This document shows positions 1 to 11,162 of a stretch of DNA of 64,000 bases, piece by piece; positions within the stretch are counted from its first letter, which is position 1, and every line of letters begins with the position of its first letter. Source of the stretch: Adineta ricciae (Eukaryota; Rotifera; Eurotatoria; Adinetida; Adinetidae); NCBI GenBank assembly GCA_905250025.1, contig CAJNOJ010000184.1, positions 124,001-188,000 of the forward strand. Reading direction: 5' to 3'. The translations under genes and the position numbers were made by a program. The notes below the pieces were generated by a model, which saw only the letters and a list, made by a program, of their open reading frames with translations, did not search any database and was not told the origin of the DNA.

Positions 1-761
1 GTTTGAAGTCCTGTCACTGAGCCACAACGATAACCACCGTTGTTAGTAGTAATCCAACACATACGTTCACTTGGATTTGTAGTAGATATATCACATGGAT
101 TACGATTCACTGTGTCTGTTCCACTAGCAAAGCCCCACGAGAGCATATTTGAATAGTACCATGACACGCCATTAGCTACTCTCTTACAAGACGATGTAAC
201 ACCACAATTGTATAGAACATCACTTCTGTCACCCATCGCAGCAACAAGTAAATTAGAACTACCGATTGCACGACAGCCAAGCAATAATCGAGATTTATTG
301 CAAGTTGCTAATGTAGTTAGAAGAGTACTCGAACTCATCAATGTGGAATACGTTCTGGAATAACACAAGGTCCAACTATTACCTAAGGATGAAGATATAA
401 GATTTTTACGCATACCGTATAATAAAACTCCTATTGTACAACAACGAAAGAAACTTGTAATAAAATTAAATGAATACAAGAAATAATACGATACCTGAGC
501 TACTCGAACCACCTATGCATAATAAGAAACAACTTATAGAACTAATGAACGTAAGATTTCATAGAATGTTTACCTGAAGTACTACTAGTTGAATTGCTAC
601 TACTAACTGTAAAACAAATCTTACATTAGTATCGTCAAATGTTCAAATGATTAGAAGAATTAAATACCTGATGCAACTGTAACTCCAACTGGAATCACCA
701 CAATAGCAATAAGTACTGTTGCAATTCCAACACCAATTAGAATTTTGATAGCAACATGCAT
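1..761 (-). CDS. Type II membrane protein with Cys-rich extracellular repeat domain (3' part beyond window)
   Basis: The gene reads leftwards and leaves the window at base 1, so the C-terminus is missing. Exons are about 761-668, 606-574, 512-495 and 430-1, all joined at GT/AG in one frame; the exon holding the start begins at 780, so a 5' UTR intron is likely. The protein starts at ATG 761 with one hydrophobic segment (roughly residues 5-29, rich in I, V, G and A) and no cleavable signal. A Ser/Thr/Gly linker encoded by two micro-exons follows, then a domain with regularly spaced Cys and Trp residues and motifs such as LLLGCRAIGS, VLYNC and RCGS. I recall similar Ser-linker and Cys/Trp domains from large bdelloid families but know no function. 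A short-stalked type II surface or secreted protein is inferred. Confidence 0.6.
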
Positions 762-780
762 ATTTTCTGAATATGATGTT

Positions 781-1706
781 CTATAAACAATGAAAATTCG
801 CAGTTTAGAGAAAATACAAAGAATAATTGAGTAGAAATCGATGTATGCCGATTGTTATCACCATCTATTTTCAAAGCAAAAGAGTACAGCAGTAATGATT
901 GCTGTTACGTCAGATTTATACAAACAACTATTTTCCGTACGCCTACCGCTTGATCGATAAAACATTAATCTAGGCTTTTTTTCGGGCGAACAGATCATAT
1001 ATTTACGTCATTTCGAGAATTTTTTAGCCAGAAAGTTTACTTTCTTTCAAAAGTAAACGACGACGTCACATATTAAAATCGATTTCAGTTACTTTGAATG
1101 ACGTATAACAAAGCGAAGAAACAAAAATCTTGTACTTCAAATTCACAATACATCGAAATAGTTATACAAACATAAATCTGTGCATAAACATACAGTCGTC
1201 ATTGTAAATATTTTACATTAAGATCAAGAATTTGATAATTCAATCAACTGTCAATGCATAGATTCGGAAATATTTTTATACTTCGGTATTTTTGAGCTAG
1301 GTCACCCAAAAGGGCAAGAAATCACTTATTGATTAACCTTTCCTATTGACAATCTTCGATATTTCTGTGCTTTACTGCATATAAACAGTTGTATTAGTCT
1401 GAATTTGTCGTGCTGGCCTATATTGTCGTACGAGAATTTCTCATGTTATTCTCTATTATCTCCAACTAAGAATGAAGGAGAACAGAACAAGCACGTTATC
1501 GTATTCTCTTTTCTTCTCTTCGATCTTTCCATTTCATGTCTTGACGTTCGTAGCAACTTTCTGACCGTAATTGCATACTTGGAAAACGAAGGAGAATCGA
1601 GGAAAAATATCCATCATCTCAGTCGTATGTATTTTGTCATATATAATATTACAGAAGAAGAAGACGGAGATAAAGAAGAATTCACGTCATACATAAACAA
1701 CTAGAG
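781..1706. other. Intergenic, no gene seen
   Basis: This is the divergent spacer between the membrane-protein gene on the left and the coiled-coil gene on the right. It should contain both promoters and the 5' leader of the first gene. A 99-residue open frame at 1405-1704 has no recognisable features and ends just before the ATG at 1707, so I treat it as leader sequence. No RNA gene or repeat was recognised. Confidence 0.4.
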
Positions 1707-2231
1707 ATGCCCGGATCTTCAAAGAAAATCACACGACTAGAAAAAGAAGCTTTTCTACGAGTTAAAGTGAGTGTTTTTGTCTTGGAATTGTATGTAATTA
1801 TATATATATATCATTCTGATAATAACAGGATTCGGAATATAAACGTGAACAATCTGCGTATTTATTAACAAATGATTACGATGACGATGAAGCATTTGAG
1901 AACGAACGTCATCGACGTTTCACAAAAATCCGACAAACGCATCAAATCGAACGAGAAATCGACCATCAAGTAGGTCTGATTGACAAAATGAAAGACCGAC
2001 GAGAAGCTGAAGCACACAAAAAGCAAGTTGCAACAAGTAAATCATCTATACTCGAATGAAAAGAAATCTTTTCAACGTTTCATTTCAGCTCGAAGTTTCA
2101 TTGCAACTTTACCTCCGCCATCAAAACCATCACCATCGGCATCATCATCGTCGTCATTGGCACCTGCAGCAAAAACCGAACGAATACGTCGTAGCGTGCA
2201 AATAAAAGAAAAATATTCTACTGAAAAGTAG
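1707..2231 (+). CDS. Small charged coiled-coil protein, unknown function
   Basis: Three exons (1707-1766, 1829-2036, 2089-2231) join in frame to a protein of 136 residues. I chose ATG 1707 because it opens exon 1 with no earlier in-frame ATG in the exon and all three exons then share one frame. The N-terminal two thirds is highly charged, with an acidic run (NDYDDDEAFENE), and is predicted helical and coiled-coil around residues 45-85. The C-terminal third is a Pro/Ser/Ala-rich tail ending in basic residues. There is no signal peptide or membrane segment, so it is probably cytosolic or nuclear. The heptad stretch loosely recalls SNARE-like helices, but this is too weak to name a family. Confidence 0.6.
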
Positions 2232-3381
2232 ATTCAAATCAACCAAATCTGGCTGAACTTTTCTCTCTCTCTCGCTCGCTCGCTTATATTCACACTGCGA
2301 AAAAAACAAACAATCTGATTGCTTTACTGCCACATATTTGCTGATAAATATACATTAGTCAAAAAGAAGATAATTCTAATTCATCTAAATTTTCATTGAT
2401 TTGATCCATGTTTCGAGCACAACAAAAGATTGATATGACATCATCAAATCAGACAACAACAACAACAAACATCGAGAAACTTTAGACAAATTCTCGTTGT
2501 ATTTTCCTAATTAGTTTCTACATGCTCTAATCAAAATAACTAAAGAAAACACTTCGCTCAGGAAAACACAACAATCTATATCAGGTTTTTCTCTTCTCTT
2601 ATTCACAACGATAATAAAAAAATCAATTAGATCATTTCAGTGATCATTTTTATAAACATTCCAATCATCACACATACCATCGTTGCCCAGTAAACGACAG
2701 ATTTTAGCTCGAAGGACTTCATATTTTCACAGATGGTTTTAATCAGTCCTTATATATAAACAAGTCTACGGTCGTGAAGCTTATTTTAATTTTTGTTTTA
2801 GCTTAAATTCTGTAGGCGTAGATCAAATCGCGTCCATTTGATGCGATTCGTAGGTTGTAAAACATCGTTTTATGATTATTAAATAGAAAAAAAATGTCTC
2901 ACAACTGATTCATTACGACTATAAAGATAAACGAAAACGAAAATATTTTTCTTTTCGAAAGATATTATATCTATTTGGTTTTTATCAGTAGTTGCAGAAG
3001 TTCGTCAAACCGAAAAAAACATTCTGTGTTATTTTTCTTTCTTGCATGTGTTGAAATACATAAAAGACGACGAAGAATTTGAAAGTTTCTTTTGTGATAA
3101 GATGTTCGACAAGGGTTTTGTGTACGTGGGACTTTTTTTAGTGAGTAACTAAATAAAAACGTACATCAATTAACGATGACAACGGTTTTCTGTTTTTATT
3201 TTTTGGTTGAATATTCATATCTGAATAAATAGAGTAATCATGACACTTTTGACCTTTACTTTGTACAGGTTTATTGCGGTTATTAAATATGTCGTTATAA
3301 AAAAATCATCGAGCAGAGTTAATTCAATCTTTTGGTTTATTTTAGAAGACGAATTTTTCATTAAAATAAAAGCACAACACG
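2232..3381. other. Intergenic, no gene seen
   Basis: The stretch is AT-rich. A CT/CG microsatellite (about 2265-2283) lies just after the upstream stop codon. The rest presumably holds the 3' UTR of the coiled-coil gene and the promoter and leader of the LIM gene. A short open frame at 3240-3425 overlaps the first LIM exon in another frame and is not coding. Confidence 0.4.
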
Positions 3382-4776
3382 ATGAATCCGTATCGGAATG
3401 TTCGAGTAAGTTTCATTCGGAATAATAAGATATGTGCAATAAGAAATCGTCTCTTAGCAAAGTGTATTGGAAGCACAAGCATATCAGGAAGATGTAATTA
3501 CATCTAGTTGGGTACCTGCTCCACCTAGAATGAGTGAACGACGATCGTCGAATCATACATTTACTCATCCAACTGATAGAGTCTATAAATCAGAACTTAC
3601 CATCGCACCATCAAATTCAATATCAACAAAAGTAAGTGAAATTGATGTACTAGATTCATGTTTCAATGTTTTATCTAGAATCCTGTTGATAAGTGTTACA
3701 AATGTAGTGGTATCATCAGTCGACAAACTGATAATGACATTAAATTCAACAATCGAATTTATCATACTTATTGTTTTTCATGTTCGATTTGTCGTGTCAA
3801 TCTGGGTTTAAGTGATGAAAAAACATTTTTACTAGACAATAACGGTGAACCAATTTGTAAAAGTTGTTCATCAAGTAAAATCAAGCAGTGTCAAACGTGT
3901 CGACAAGCAGTTATATCCGAACGATATATCCATTTCGATGCGAATGATTATCATCGGGAATGTTTCAATTGTTATCAATGCCGTCGACCTTTAGTTGATC
4001 AAGTAAATATTCGTGTTCAGAATAGTCGACCATGTTGCGATCGATGTTATGACGAAAAATTTGCATCGCGATGCTACGTATGCAATCAGACAATTCCAGC
4101 AGGTCAATATACAACGTACAAAGGCAATAAATATCATTTAGATTGTTTCAAATGTTCGTTTTGTCAAAGTGTTATTCGAGAAATGGAATTTCCAGCGTAT
4201 AATAACAAACCTTGTTGTGAACGATGTTATCAGGACAAATTTGCACCGAAATGCATGCAATGTTCCAAATCGATTGTTGGAGAAAAAGCGGTGATTTTCA
4301 ATGACAATAAATATCATGCCGATTGTTTTCGTTGCAGTCAATGTTATCAACCAATCACGGAAAGCAAATTTCATATGCATAATTCTAAACCATGTTGTAA
4401 TGAATGTTTTGACAAAAATATTGCACCGCAATGTCAACAATGTTTACGAGCGATTTCAGTGGGTAAATCAGTAATTTACAATGGAAAAAGTTATCATCCC
4501 GATTGCTTTCGTTGTGGTCAATGTCGAAAGATTATGTACGAAAGTAGATTTTATCAAGTTGATAACAAACCTTGCTGCAGTGAATGTCATGAGAAAAACT
4601 TCACCTCGAGATGTGCAAAATGCGATCGATCTATTGTTGATTTTTATACAACATATAAAGGCAAACATTATCATACTCATTGCTTTGTTTGTTCCAAATG
4701 TCGCCGTATTATTGAGGAAAATGAGAAATTTTATGATGATAGGTATGGAATTTTATGTTCGCGATGTGGTCTTTAA
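3382..4776 (+). CDS. Six-LIM-domain protein (FHL-like)
   Basis: Exons 3382-3405, 3458-3631 and 3679-4776 give 431 residues. After a Ser/Pro-rich N-terminus of about 66 residues come six consecutive LIM zinc-binding modules, each about 60 residues with two zinc fingers. The first begins with CYKC and the sixth ends with CSRC. The repeated signature is CxxC, then CFxCxxC, then a C-terminal CCxxC (shortened to CxxC in domains 1 and 6). Proteins built only of LIM domains (FHL, PINCH families) act as scaffolds at actin-based adhesions and in transcription. FHL proteins have four and a half LIM domains and PINCH has five, so six is a lineage variant; orthology is unclear. A polyadenylation signal AATAAA lies at 4834-4839. 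The gene converges on the GH55 gene with only 116 bases between stop codons. Confidence 0.85.
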
Positions 4777-4892
4777 TATTCTTGAGTGATTCATTCATTC
4801 CAGAGATTTTTTGCTATTCGATGATTTTTTATCAATAAATATAACTTTATTTCAGAATAAAAATTTACGAAAAAGGTATGGAAGTAAACTTC

Positions 4893-7541
4893 TCAGTTGA
4901 TTGGTAGATAGGCAAGTATGCCATCAGCAAAAACACCAATATTATCTTTGCTTTTAACTTTAATATTCCCATCAGCCACAACCATGTTTTCTACTCCGAC
5001 TGTTTCAAGATTCCAAAGATAGACTTTATCTGAATTACCACGAATTCGAAAGATTCCATCTTGACAGTATTTGTTTTCAGGAGTTCCTATACAAGCTGTA
5101 CTCCAATTCTGAAAGAAACTGTATAAACCTGCATTATAAACATAAATATTGCTTCCATTGATAATGTCCAAACCCCATCCTTTTGTACAGCCACTATCAC
5201 CTATTGCGCATCCGTCGAAAACAGGATCCGACCAAGCAGCGAGAGATGTAAATGGTTCGGGCGCTGGTGGTTCACTCTGAAAATAACCTGATTCGGTTTG
5301 TGCTTGTCCTAAGAAGACATTTTTCGCATTGAGAAATTGATATTGATATAGCACAGAGTGTTCAGCTGATGTTCCATACATCCACAATGGTCCTTCACTT
5401 TCGACTAGAATTGTTCGAGCATTGAAAATATCGATTTGGGAGTGATCGGGATAATCTAAATTATGATCAGCCACCCAAAGCCAAACATTTTCCATGTATA
5501 GAGATGTTTGAGAACTGATATGAAGTTGAAGAAATGCACCTTGACATTCTGGTCGATTATATGCACCGGTTAATTTCACACAGTTGAGCGGTGATTGATT
5601 GGTACCTTTAGCTCCACCAGTTCGAAAGTGGGTTGACCAAAGACCTGATTTACCGTGACACGTTGACTTCAAATTCCATTGCATCATAATCGCACCTGGT
5701 ACTGGTCCTTTGTGTGAGAAGAGCATATCAACTATTTGAACGTTACCTGTTTGACCTTTTTGACCAACTGACCATACTGGTTTAGGATTTTTTGCATCAC
5801 CGAAAAATGAACCTGTGGCCATAATTGTTGATTCAACTTCACCAACAATAACTGCATATGGTGGAATGACAACGGTGCTTGTGTGAATATAAGCACCAGC
5901 ATCAAAGAAGATGATTTTCGTAGCTGCATATGTATTGATAATCTGTTGAATAATTGCCGTATCATCAGTTACACCATCACCTTTAGCACCTAGACTTTTC
6001 ACTGTCACGAATTTCTCCGCCGAGTATTCAAAAAATTCAGGTCGAGAATGTTCAAGAAATCTTGAACCATCGAGTAGAACAGCTGCCTTTTCAGGTGGTG
6101 TCAGCGAACCTTGAACATACGTGTATGTATTTGACGATCGTGTGTAAACGTGACCTTGGCCCCAGGAACGAATTCGTTGGTTTCCTTGTAGTATAACTTG
6201 ACCTGATGTACTTTGCACAGCGACAGAAGTCTTTTCAAAATTCACATTATCTAAAAGAATCTGTCCGGCACTAGCAGGTACTGATTGTGCACTAGCTGAT
6301 GTAATGATTCCTACTGTAGTATTGTAGAAATGTGAGTCTAATATAGTCATTCCTCCTACTGCTTCTTTGTCTCCTGCTTTTACCGAAAGACTAATTCCAA
6401 CGCCGCAATTGTTAATCGAAAGTGATTTGTATAACCAGTTCCAGTTCCATATTTGACTGATAGCAGTTTGACATCCGAAGAATGCTAAATTTCTCGAAGT
6501 GAATTGTTGATTACCTAGGAATGCACCAATTTTTCCACCTTGAAAAGTAATATCGCTCATAAAACCACCGCTACCACTTTCGATGAATAAACCTTGATGT
6601 TGCGTATTGGCTACTGAGGACATTTCAATAACGATATTCTGTAAAGCAGTTGCCTGTCCTACTGGCCAATGAATTGCACTCGTACCAAGTGTTGGACTCA
6701 TACTAGTCATATCAATTCGTAGATTTCGAATTTCTCGAAAGAAATTATTTGTTGAACCCCATGCTAGATTTCCCCATGCATTGTATGGATCACCATCGAG
6801 TACATAACCATTGTTAAAATTACTTGAACATTTGATTGTTGGAAGTCGATCTCCAGATGGATCTCCAACTAGTTGTGTATAATAGTCTAATTGAAGACTC
6901 GAACTAATCAAATATGTTCCAAGTGGAAAATAGATCAGACCAGGTTCTGAAGTTGAACCTTCACAGGCCGAAACAGCCGAACAACGATTATTACTAGAAA
7001 TAGCATTTTGAATAGCTCGTGTATCATCTGTTATACCATCACCTTTAGCACCAAAATCTTTTACATTACGGTAGACTTTGTAATCAAGACTATCGGTGAA
7101 TGGATTAGTGCCACTTGTTTTTAGAGTTTCACGCCAAAATTGTTTTGGATGATCAGGAACGATATGCGTCGGACATTGGCATGAATAACAAGAAGAATTG
7201 GATGCTAAATGACATAAATCGATAATTCTTAGTTTTTTCCTTCTCGATAGTTTACGTGTCAGTGGAGGACAAAGTGTGTGAGTTATCATTGTTTTTGGAT
7301 AACAAACAGGATGAAGATGGCAACGATGCTTGACACAAACTGTATTTGGACGTGCACATGTATTGTCATCTGTACAAGCAACTAAACTGCTACATGTCGC
7401 ATAATTATAAGCGCAGACAACTGACGTTCCATCACCAGTTGGAAGATTAACACACTGACTATTTGTTGAGCATATATCTTCTGCTTTTCCAATTGAACAT
7501 AAGTAAAATACAGTAGTTATCACTAACAAGTGTCTCTTCAT
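4893..7541 (-). CDS. Secreted GH55 exo-beta-1,3-glucanase-like protein
   Basis: A single uninterrupted frame encodes 882 residues. Residues 1-20 form a signal peptide ending at GKA. Residues 21 to about 125 form an extra Cys-rich module with some 14 cysteines. Two pectate-lyase-3-type beta-helix halves follow, each opening with the GAKGDG...TDDT motif (near residues 164 and 516). This two-helix arrangement is the hallmark of glycoside hydrolase family 55, known mainly from fungi and some bacteria, which releases glucose from the ends of beta-1,3-glucan. The stretch SLYMENVWLWVADHNLD resembles fungal members. The expected role is extracellular digestion of fungal or algal glucan. Absence of introns in an intron-rich neighbourhood, together with the fungal-type family, points to horizontal transfer (inference). 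Substrate and activity are unproven. Confidence 0.85.
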   Translation of the reverse strand: MKRHLLVITTVFYLCSIGKAEDICSTNSQCVNLPTGDGTSVVCAYNYATCSSLVACTDDNTCARPNTVCVKHRCHLHPVCYPKTMITHTLCPPLTRKLSRRKKLRIIDLCHLASNSSCYSCQCPTHIVPDHPKQFWRETLKTSGTNPFTDSLDYKVYRNVKDFGAKGDGITDDTRAIQNAISSNNRCSAVSACEGSTSEPGLIYFPLGTYLISSSLQLDYYTQLVGDPSGDRLPTIKCSSNFNNGYVLDGDPYNAWGNLAWGSTNNFFREIRNLRIDMTSMSPTLGTSAIHWPVGQATALQNIVIEMSSVANTQHQGLFIESGSGGFMSDITFQGGKIGAFLGNQQFTSRNLAFFGCQTAISQIWNWNWLYKSLSINNCGVGISLSVKAGDKEAVGGMTILDSHFYNTTVGIITSASAQSVPASAGQILLDNVNFEKTSVAVQSTSGQVILQGNQRIRSWGQGHVYTRSSNTYTYVQGSLTPPEKAAVLLDGSRFLEHSRPEFFEYSAEKFVTVKSLGAKGDGVTDDTAIIQQIINTYAATKIIFFDAGAYIHTSTVVIPPYAVIVGEVESTIMATGSFFGDAKNPKPVWSVGQKGQTGNVQIVDMLFSHKGPVPGAIMMQWNLKSTCHGKSGLWSTHFRTGGAKGTNQSPLNCVKLTGAYNRPECQGAFLQLHISSQTSLYMENVWLWVADHNLDYPDHSQIDIFNARTILVESEGPLWMYGTSAEHSVLYQYQFLNAKNVFLGQAQTESGYFQSEPPAPEPFTSLAAWSDPVFDGCAIGDSGCTKGWGLDIINGSNIYVYNAGLYSFFQNWSTACIGTPENKYCQDGIFRIRGNSDKVYLWNLETVGVENMVVADGNIKVKSKDNIGVFADGILAYLPIN

Positions 7542-7931
7542 GACGACAAAATTTCAAATGAATGGGTAAGCGTTGCATAAATATCAAATGGGTATTTTGA
7601 TATTATACATGGGAATAAATTGACATCTGTCAGCGTAATCCAGTCCATGATGAGATAAGATTGATTATACGTGTTTTTTTTCGAGAGATCAATGCACTTT
7701 TCATTGAGATAAAAGTGCGCAAACACTACCATCTTCGGTGTGTGCGTGGAATTAAATCAGTTTTCAAATCAATTGTGTAAAACCTTCGTTATTGAGCGAA
7801 ATTTATTCAAATAGAAAATATTCAACAAAAAGTGAATAAACAATGACATGTTCGTTTTTCGCGTCTACACATATGAAATATTGATTGGATCAGCATGAAT
7901 GACGATGACGACAACGACGGATATACACAAT
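7542..7931. other. Intergenic, no gene seen
   Basis: This lies upstream of the glucanase (reading leftwards) and downstream of the two-domain Ly6 gene, and should hold the glucanase promoter. A 64-codon frame at 7538-7732 on the minus strand has no features and overlaps the glucanase start by four bases; I do not call it. Confidence 0.35.
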
Positions 7932-8902
7932 TCAATTGCTCGGTAATGAATCATCTGCTAATAATAGACCTAAAAAAGACGTACGTCATCAAAGGTACTT
8001 GTTAACGAAGTATTTTTACATATATACATACCTCTTGTCGATGGGAGTGCATTTTCAGAACCTATACCATTACAGAGATTAGATGCGCAAAAATACGTTT
8101 GTCGACCTTCGTATTGTTGCACCGTATTTGCCGGTCCACAATTACTATAGCAACAACGTCGAACGATCGTGTCTAAAATATAGTATAGTATTTGTTGAGT
8201 GATTCGTTTATCGGATGAACGAGAAAACCGGAGTAGAATTTTCAAGCGTTAAAATGAAAAAAGTCTAACTTACTTCCGTCCCACACGTTTTTATAGACCA
8301 TACACATTCGACAATTGTTTATAATCGTATGTGGAGAAGTTCCGCATCCGGAATAATGACCAGTACATTCATGACAACTAACCGTTGTCGTTTGACTTGT
8401 TTTTATGGTTACTAAAAGGAAGAGTTCATGATATAATTTGATTTTCCTCACTCTGTCACATTACTTGTCGTTGATATCACAAACACTGGCGTTGTTGTTG
8501 ATTGAATTTCTTCTCCGCTTCCTTCTTCTACTGTTGTAGTAGTAATACTACCACCTGACAAAAACGGGTCAGCTTGATCACCATTACACATATCCGTTGA
8601 ACAAACATATGCATCTCGTCCTTCGAACTTATTCAATCCTTCACTTCCACAGTTACTGTAGCAACACCGTCGGACGATCATTCCTTAGAAACAAAGTTAC
8701 TCTTCAATTGAGAAACTTTAAGACAATACTAACCTTGATCGAATTGATTCTTATAAACGACACATTTGCCAGGGCAGTTGACCAACAGGTTAGTTTGACC
8801 ACTGCCACACGGAACATAGCCTGTGCATTCATAACATTTCAAAGTCAAACTGAGTTTATTCAAAAAGATTAAGTAAAAAAGAATTACAGCTAATACGCAC
8901 AT
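7932..8902 (-). CDS. Secreted protein with two Ly6/uPAR-like (three-finger) domains
   Basis: Five exons (8902-8734, 8683-8465, 8411-8274, 8172-8032, 7969-7932) join in phase to 234 residues. An N-terminal signal segment (about residues 1-22) is followed by two copies of one Cys-rich module. Each has an opening CxxC (CYEC, CHEC), then KCVVYKN or MCMVYKN, then RRCCYSNCG, and a closing C-N pair (DMCNG, NLCNG). This spacing matches the Ly6/uPAR three-finger fold, whose members are mostly GPI-anchored or secreted receptors and modulators. A Thr/Ser/Glu-rich linker (about residues 98-130) separates the modules. Each module is split by an intron at the same place, so the second arose by exon-pair duplication. 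The last 12 residues are not clearly hydrophobic, so a GPI anchor is doubtful. An alternative is two genes, with a stop at 8448 ending the first. Confidence 0.65.
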
Positions 8903-10166
8903 AATTTCCTTCGCGACTGAAAAAAACGACGATTTTGACTATCGAATAAGTATAGAATTGCAAAGCAAAAATATCATCAATTCTTGACGTCATTTTTGGT
9001 ATTCGATAACGATTTAGTTACACAATGTAATGCGCAAATTTTTATATTCTCTCGCGTTTATTTAACTTTTCTCAAATTTAAAGCAACTCTGTCTGAGAAT
9101 TTCGTCTTTATCGACACGAAAATCCTTTTAACAAAGTATTTTACAATTTTCTAATTATATCGCAAAGAAATCTTTCGCATAATAACGCGATTTCCTAGAG
9201 AATAATATTATGACGAAAGAATATTTTTCGATCGTACCCGCTTACATCTTTATTGACCCCTGGAAAGTAGGGAAGTGAATCACATGATCCATACAGACGC
9301 CATTTGCAGTCGAACGGAGATTAATTAATTTGCCTGCAAACTACAAAAGGTGTGTTATGTGTGACTTAGTCACACATGTGCTCCTTTAGATATGCCTAAG
9401 AGTATCTGTTAAACAAAATAGGAGAAATTGAAGAGTAATCTTTTTAAGAGACAAAATGCTGTTAGTGAAAATAGACATGTGATAATGAAGTCATCCGTTA
9501 TTTCATATGAACAGGCATTGAAACCTATTCAGTATGAAGTTTAGTTCAGCAACTTCAATAAAATGAAATGATGAAGTTTCAAGACAATTGAGTTTGGTGT
9601 ATTATAATTTTACAATTGTTTTCACTTTTGTATTATTATAATTAGTTCAAAAGTTCATTTCATAAATGAGATAAACCATTTCGGCTTCTGTTTTATAGAC
9701 ATCTTGACAGAAATCATTGGTAAAGGTATTATTATTATTATCAATCTTTGTGTAATGAATGAGAATGATGTACGCCTGAACCCCTTCCTTCCTCCTCTCA
9801 ACGATATCAGCTACATTTTGAAAGATTGAAGTGTCGCGTACTCATATTGAGAAGATATTTTTAAACATTTCCTAATTATATCAAATGTTATGAAAGGATG
9901 CATGGAAACTTGAAATACAAAAGGACATCCTTTAAGCTAGATGATGTCAAATTAAAGATTTTTTTCTTCGTTCGACGACTTGAAAATAATATACTTGATC
10001 ATGCTTAATCTATCTTTCTCTCTCCAAGTATAAGTAGACGAATTTCATCTATGTGTACTGTGTCACAAGTTTACTGACTAAAGCAAGTTGATTTGTGGCT
10101 GCTTATTGAAATATTCGATAACTTTTCATCTTCTGTAATTACTGTGCATTATATTTACGTAAGAAA
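8903..10166. other. Intergenic spacer
   Basis: This is the spacer between the Ly6 gene and the first GPCR gene, which are divergent, so promoters of both are expected. It contains a perfect 21-base palindrome at 9357-9377 and a short ATT microsatellite near 9729. No exon with consistent splice sites was found. Confidence 0.4.
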
Positions 10167-11162
10167 ATGTCCTCATCCGACGCAATTCTCATCGCTTCTA
10201 TTAATAATACAACTATCCAAATGAATCGTTATTTACCATTGATAATTTTTATTTTTGGAATTGTTGGTAACATATTGAATACACTTGTATTGTCACGGCG
10301 TACCCTTCGTACAAATCCATGTGCATTACTTTTTCTTGTGTCTTCATTATCTGGTATAATAGCCATTATTTCCGGCTTAACTACACGACTTACTGCTGGT
10401 TGGGCCGTTGATTTGTCAGAAACAATTGGATGGTTGTGCAAACTTCGAATATTTGTTCTGTTCGTTTCTCGAACGATGGTCATTTGGTTTCTTGTCTTCG
10501 CATCTATTGATCGATGGTTATCATCATGTAAAGATGTTCAACTACGACATTTAAGTTCATTAAAAACTTCTTTTCGAAGTATTTTATTAGTAATACTCTT
10601 TTCCATTGCACTCAATGGTCCTCTGCTCTACTGCTATGAAGCTAATTTGGTTGGTACTCCAGCAAAATGCTATGGATTTACTGCACCATGCCGCCTGTAT
10701 ACGGACCTTGCATTTACTTGTGGAAACAATGTTGTACCTTCGTTGACGATGTTATTATTTGGCTTATTAACCATTCGTAATATCCATTCAATGCGCAGCC
10801 GTGTCAATAACAGACAAAATTCAGTATTAACTCAGAATAGTGGTGCTAAAACTCAACAACAACAACAGAAAAAAACTGATCGAAGTCTGTTTCGAATGCT
10901 CTGCGTACAAATTCTTTTCCTCATCTTATGCACTGCTCCATATACAATTTATCGATTATATTCAACTTTAACACCACCTGCCGCATCCAAACCTGCGTTA
11001 CAAAATGCCATTGAAGTTTTATTATTCAATTTTTGTACTAGTTTAACCTATTTAGCAACTGCCATGCCGTTCTACATTTATACATTATGTGGTGGAAAAG
11101 TTTTTCGCAAAGAATTCTATTCTGTAATTGCAGACACTTTTCAAAAACTAAAATGTGCTTAA
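10167..11162 (+). CDS. Rhodopsin-like (class A) GPCR, paralogue 1
   Basis: The intronless 331-residue protein has seven hydrophobic segments, at about residues 21-43, 52-74, 91-113, 138-157, 175-197, 242-264 and 280-302. Segment 1 carries the conserved GN, and segment 3 ends in IDRW where most class A receptors have DRY. The NPxxY of segment 7 is replaced by MPFYIYTL. Asn residues near the start (NNTT) could be glycosylated. The third intracellular loop is polar and Gln-rich. The shape and the C-terminal GGKVFRKEF motif recall invertebrate peptide (FMRFamide-type) receptors, but the ligand is unknown. Two paralogues lie about 45 kb away in this window with the same architecture. A polyadenylation signal AATAAA lies at 11186-11191. 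Confidence 0.8.
   Translation: MSSSDAILIASINNTTIQMNRYLPLIIFIFGIVGNILNTLVLSRRTLRTNPCALLFLVSSLSGIIAIISGLTTRLTAGWAVDLSETIGWLCKLRIFVLFVSRTMVIWFLVFASIDRWLSSCKDVQLRHLSSLKTSFRSILLVILFSIALNGPLLYCYEANLVGTPAKCYGFTAPCRLYTDLAFTCGNNVVPSLTMLLFGLLTIRNIHSMRSRVNNRQNSVLTQNSGAKTQQQQQKKTDRSLFRMLCVQILFLILCTAPYTIYRLYSTLTPPAASKPALQNAIEVLLFNFCTSLTYLATAMPFYIYTLCGGKVFRKEFYSVIADTFQKLKCA

Noticed and set aside
1405-1704. 99-codon open frame before the coiled-coil gene
   Set aside because: It shows no signal, domain or splice context, and its composition is that of AT-rich noncoding DNA.
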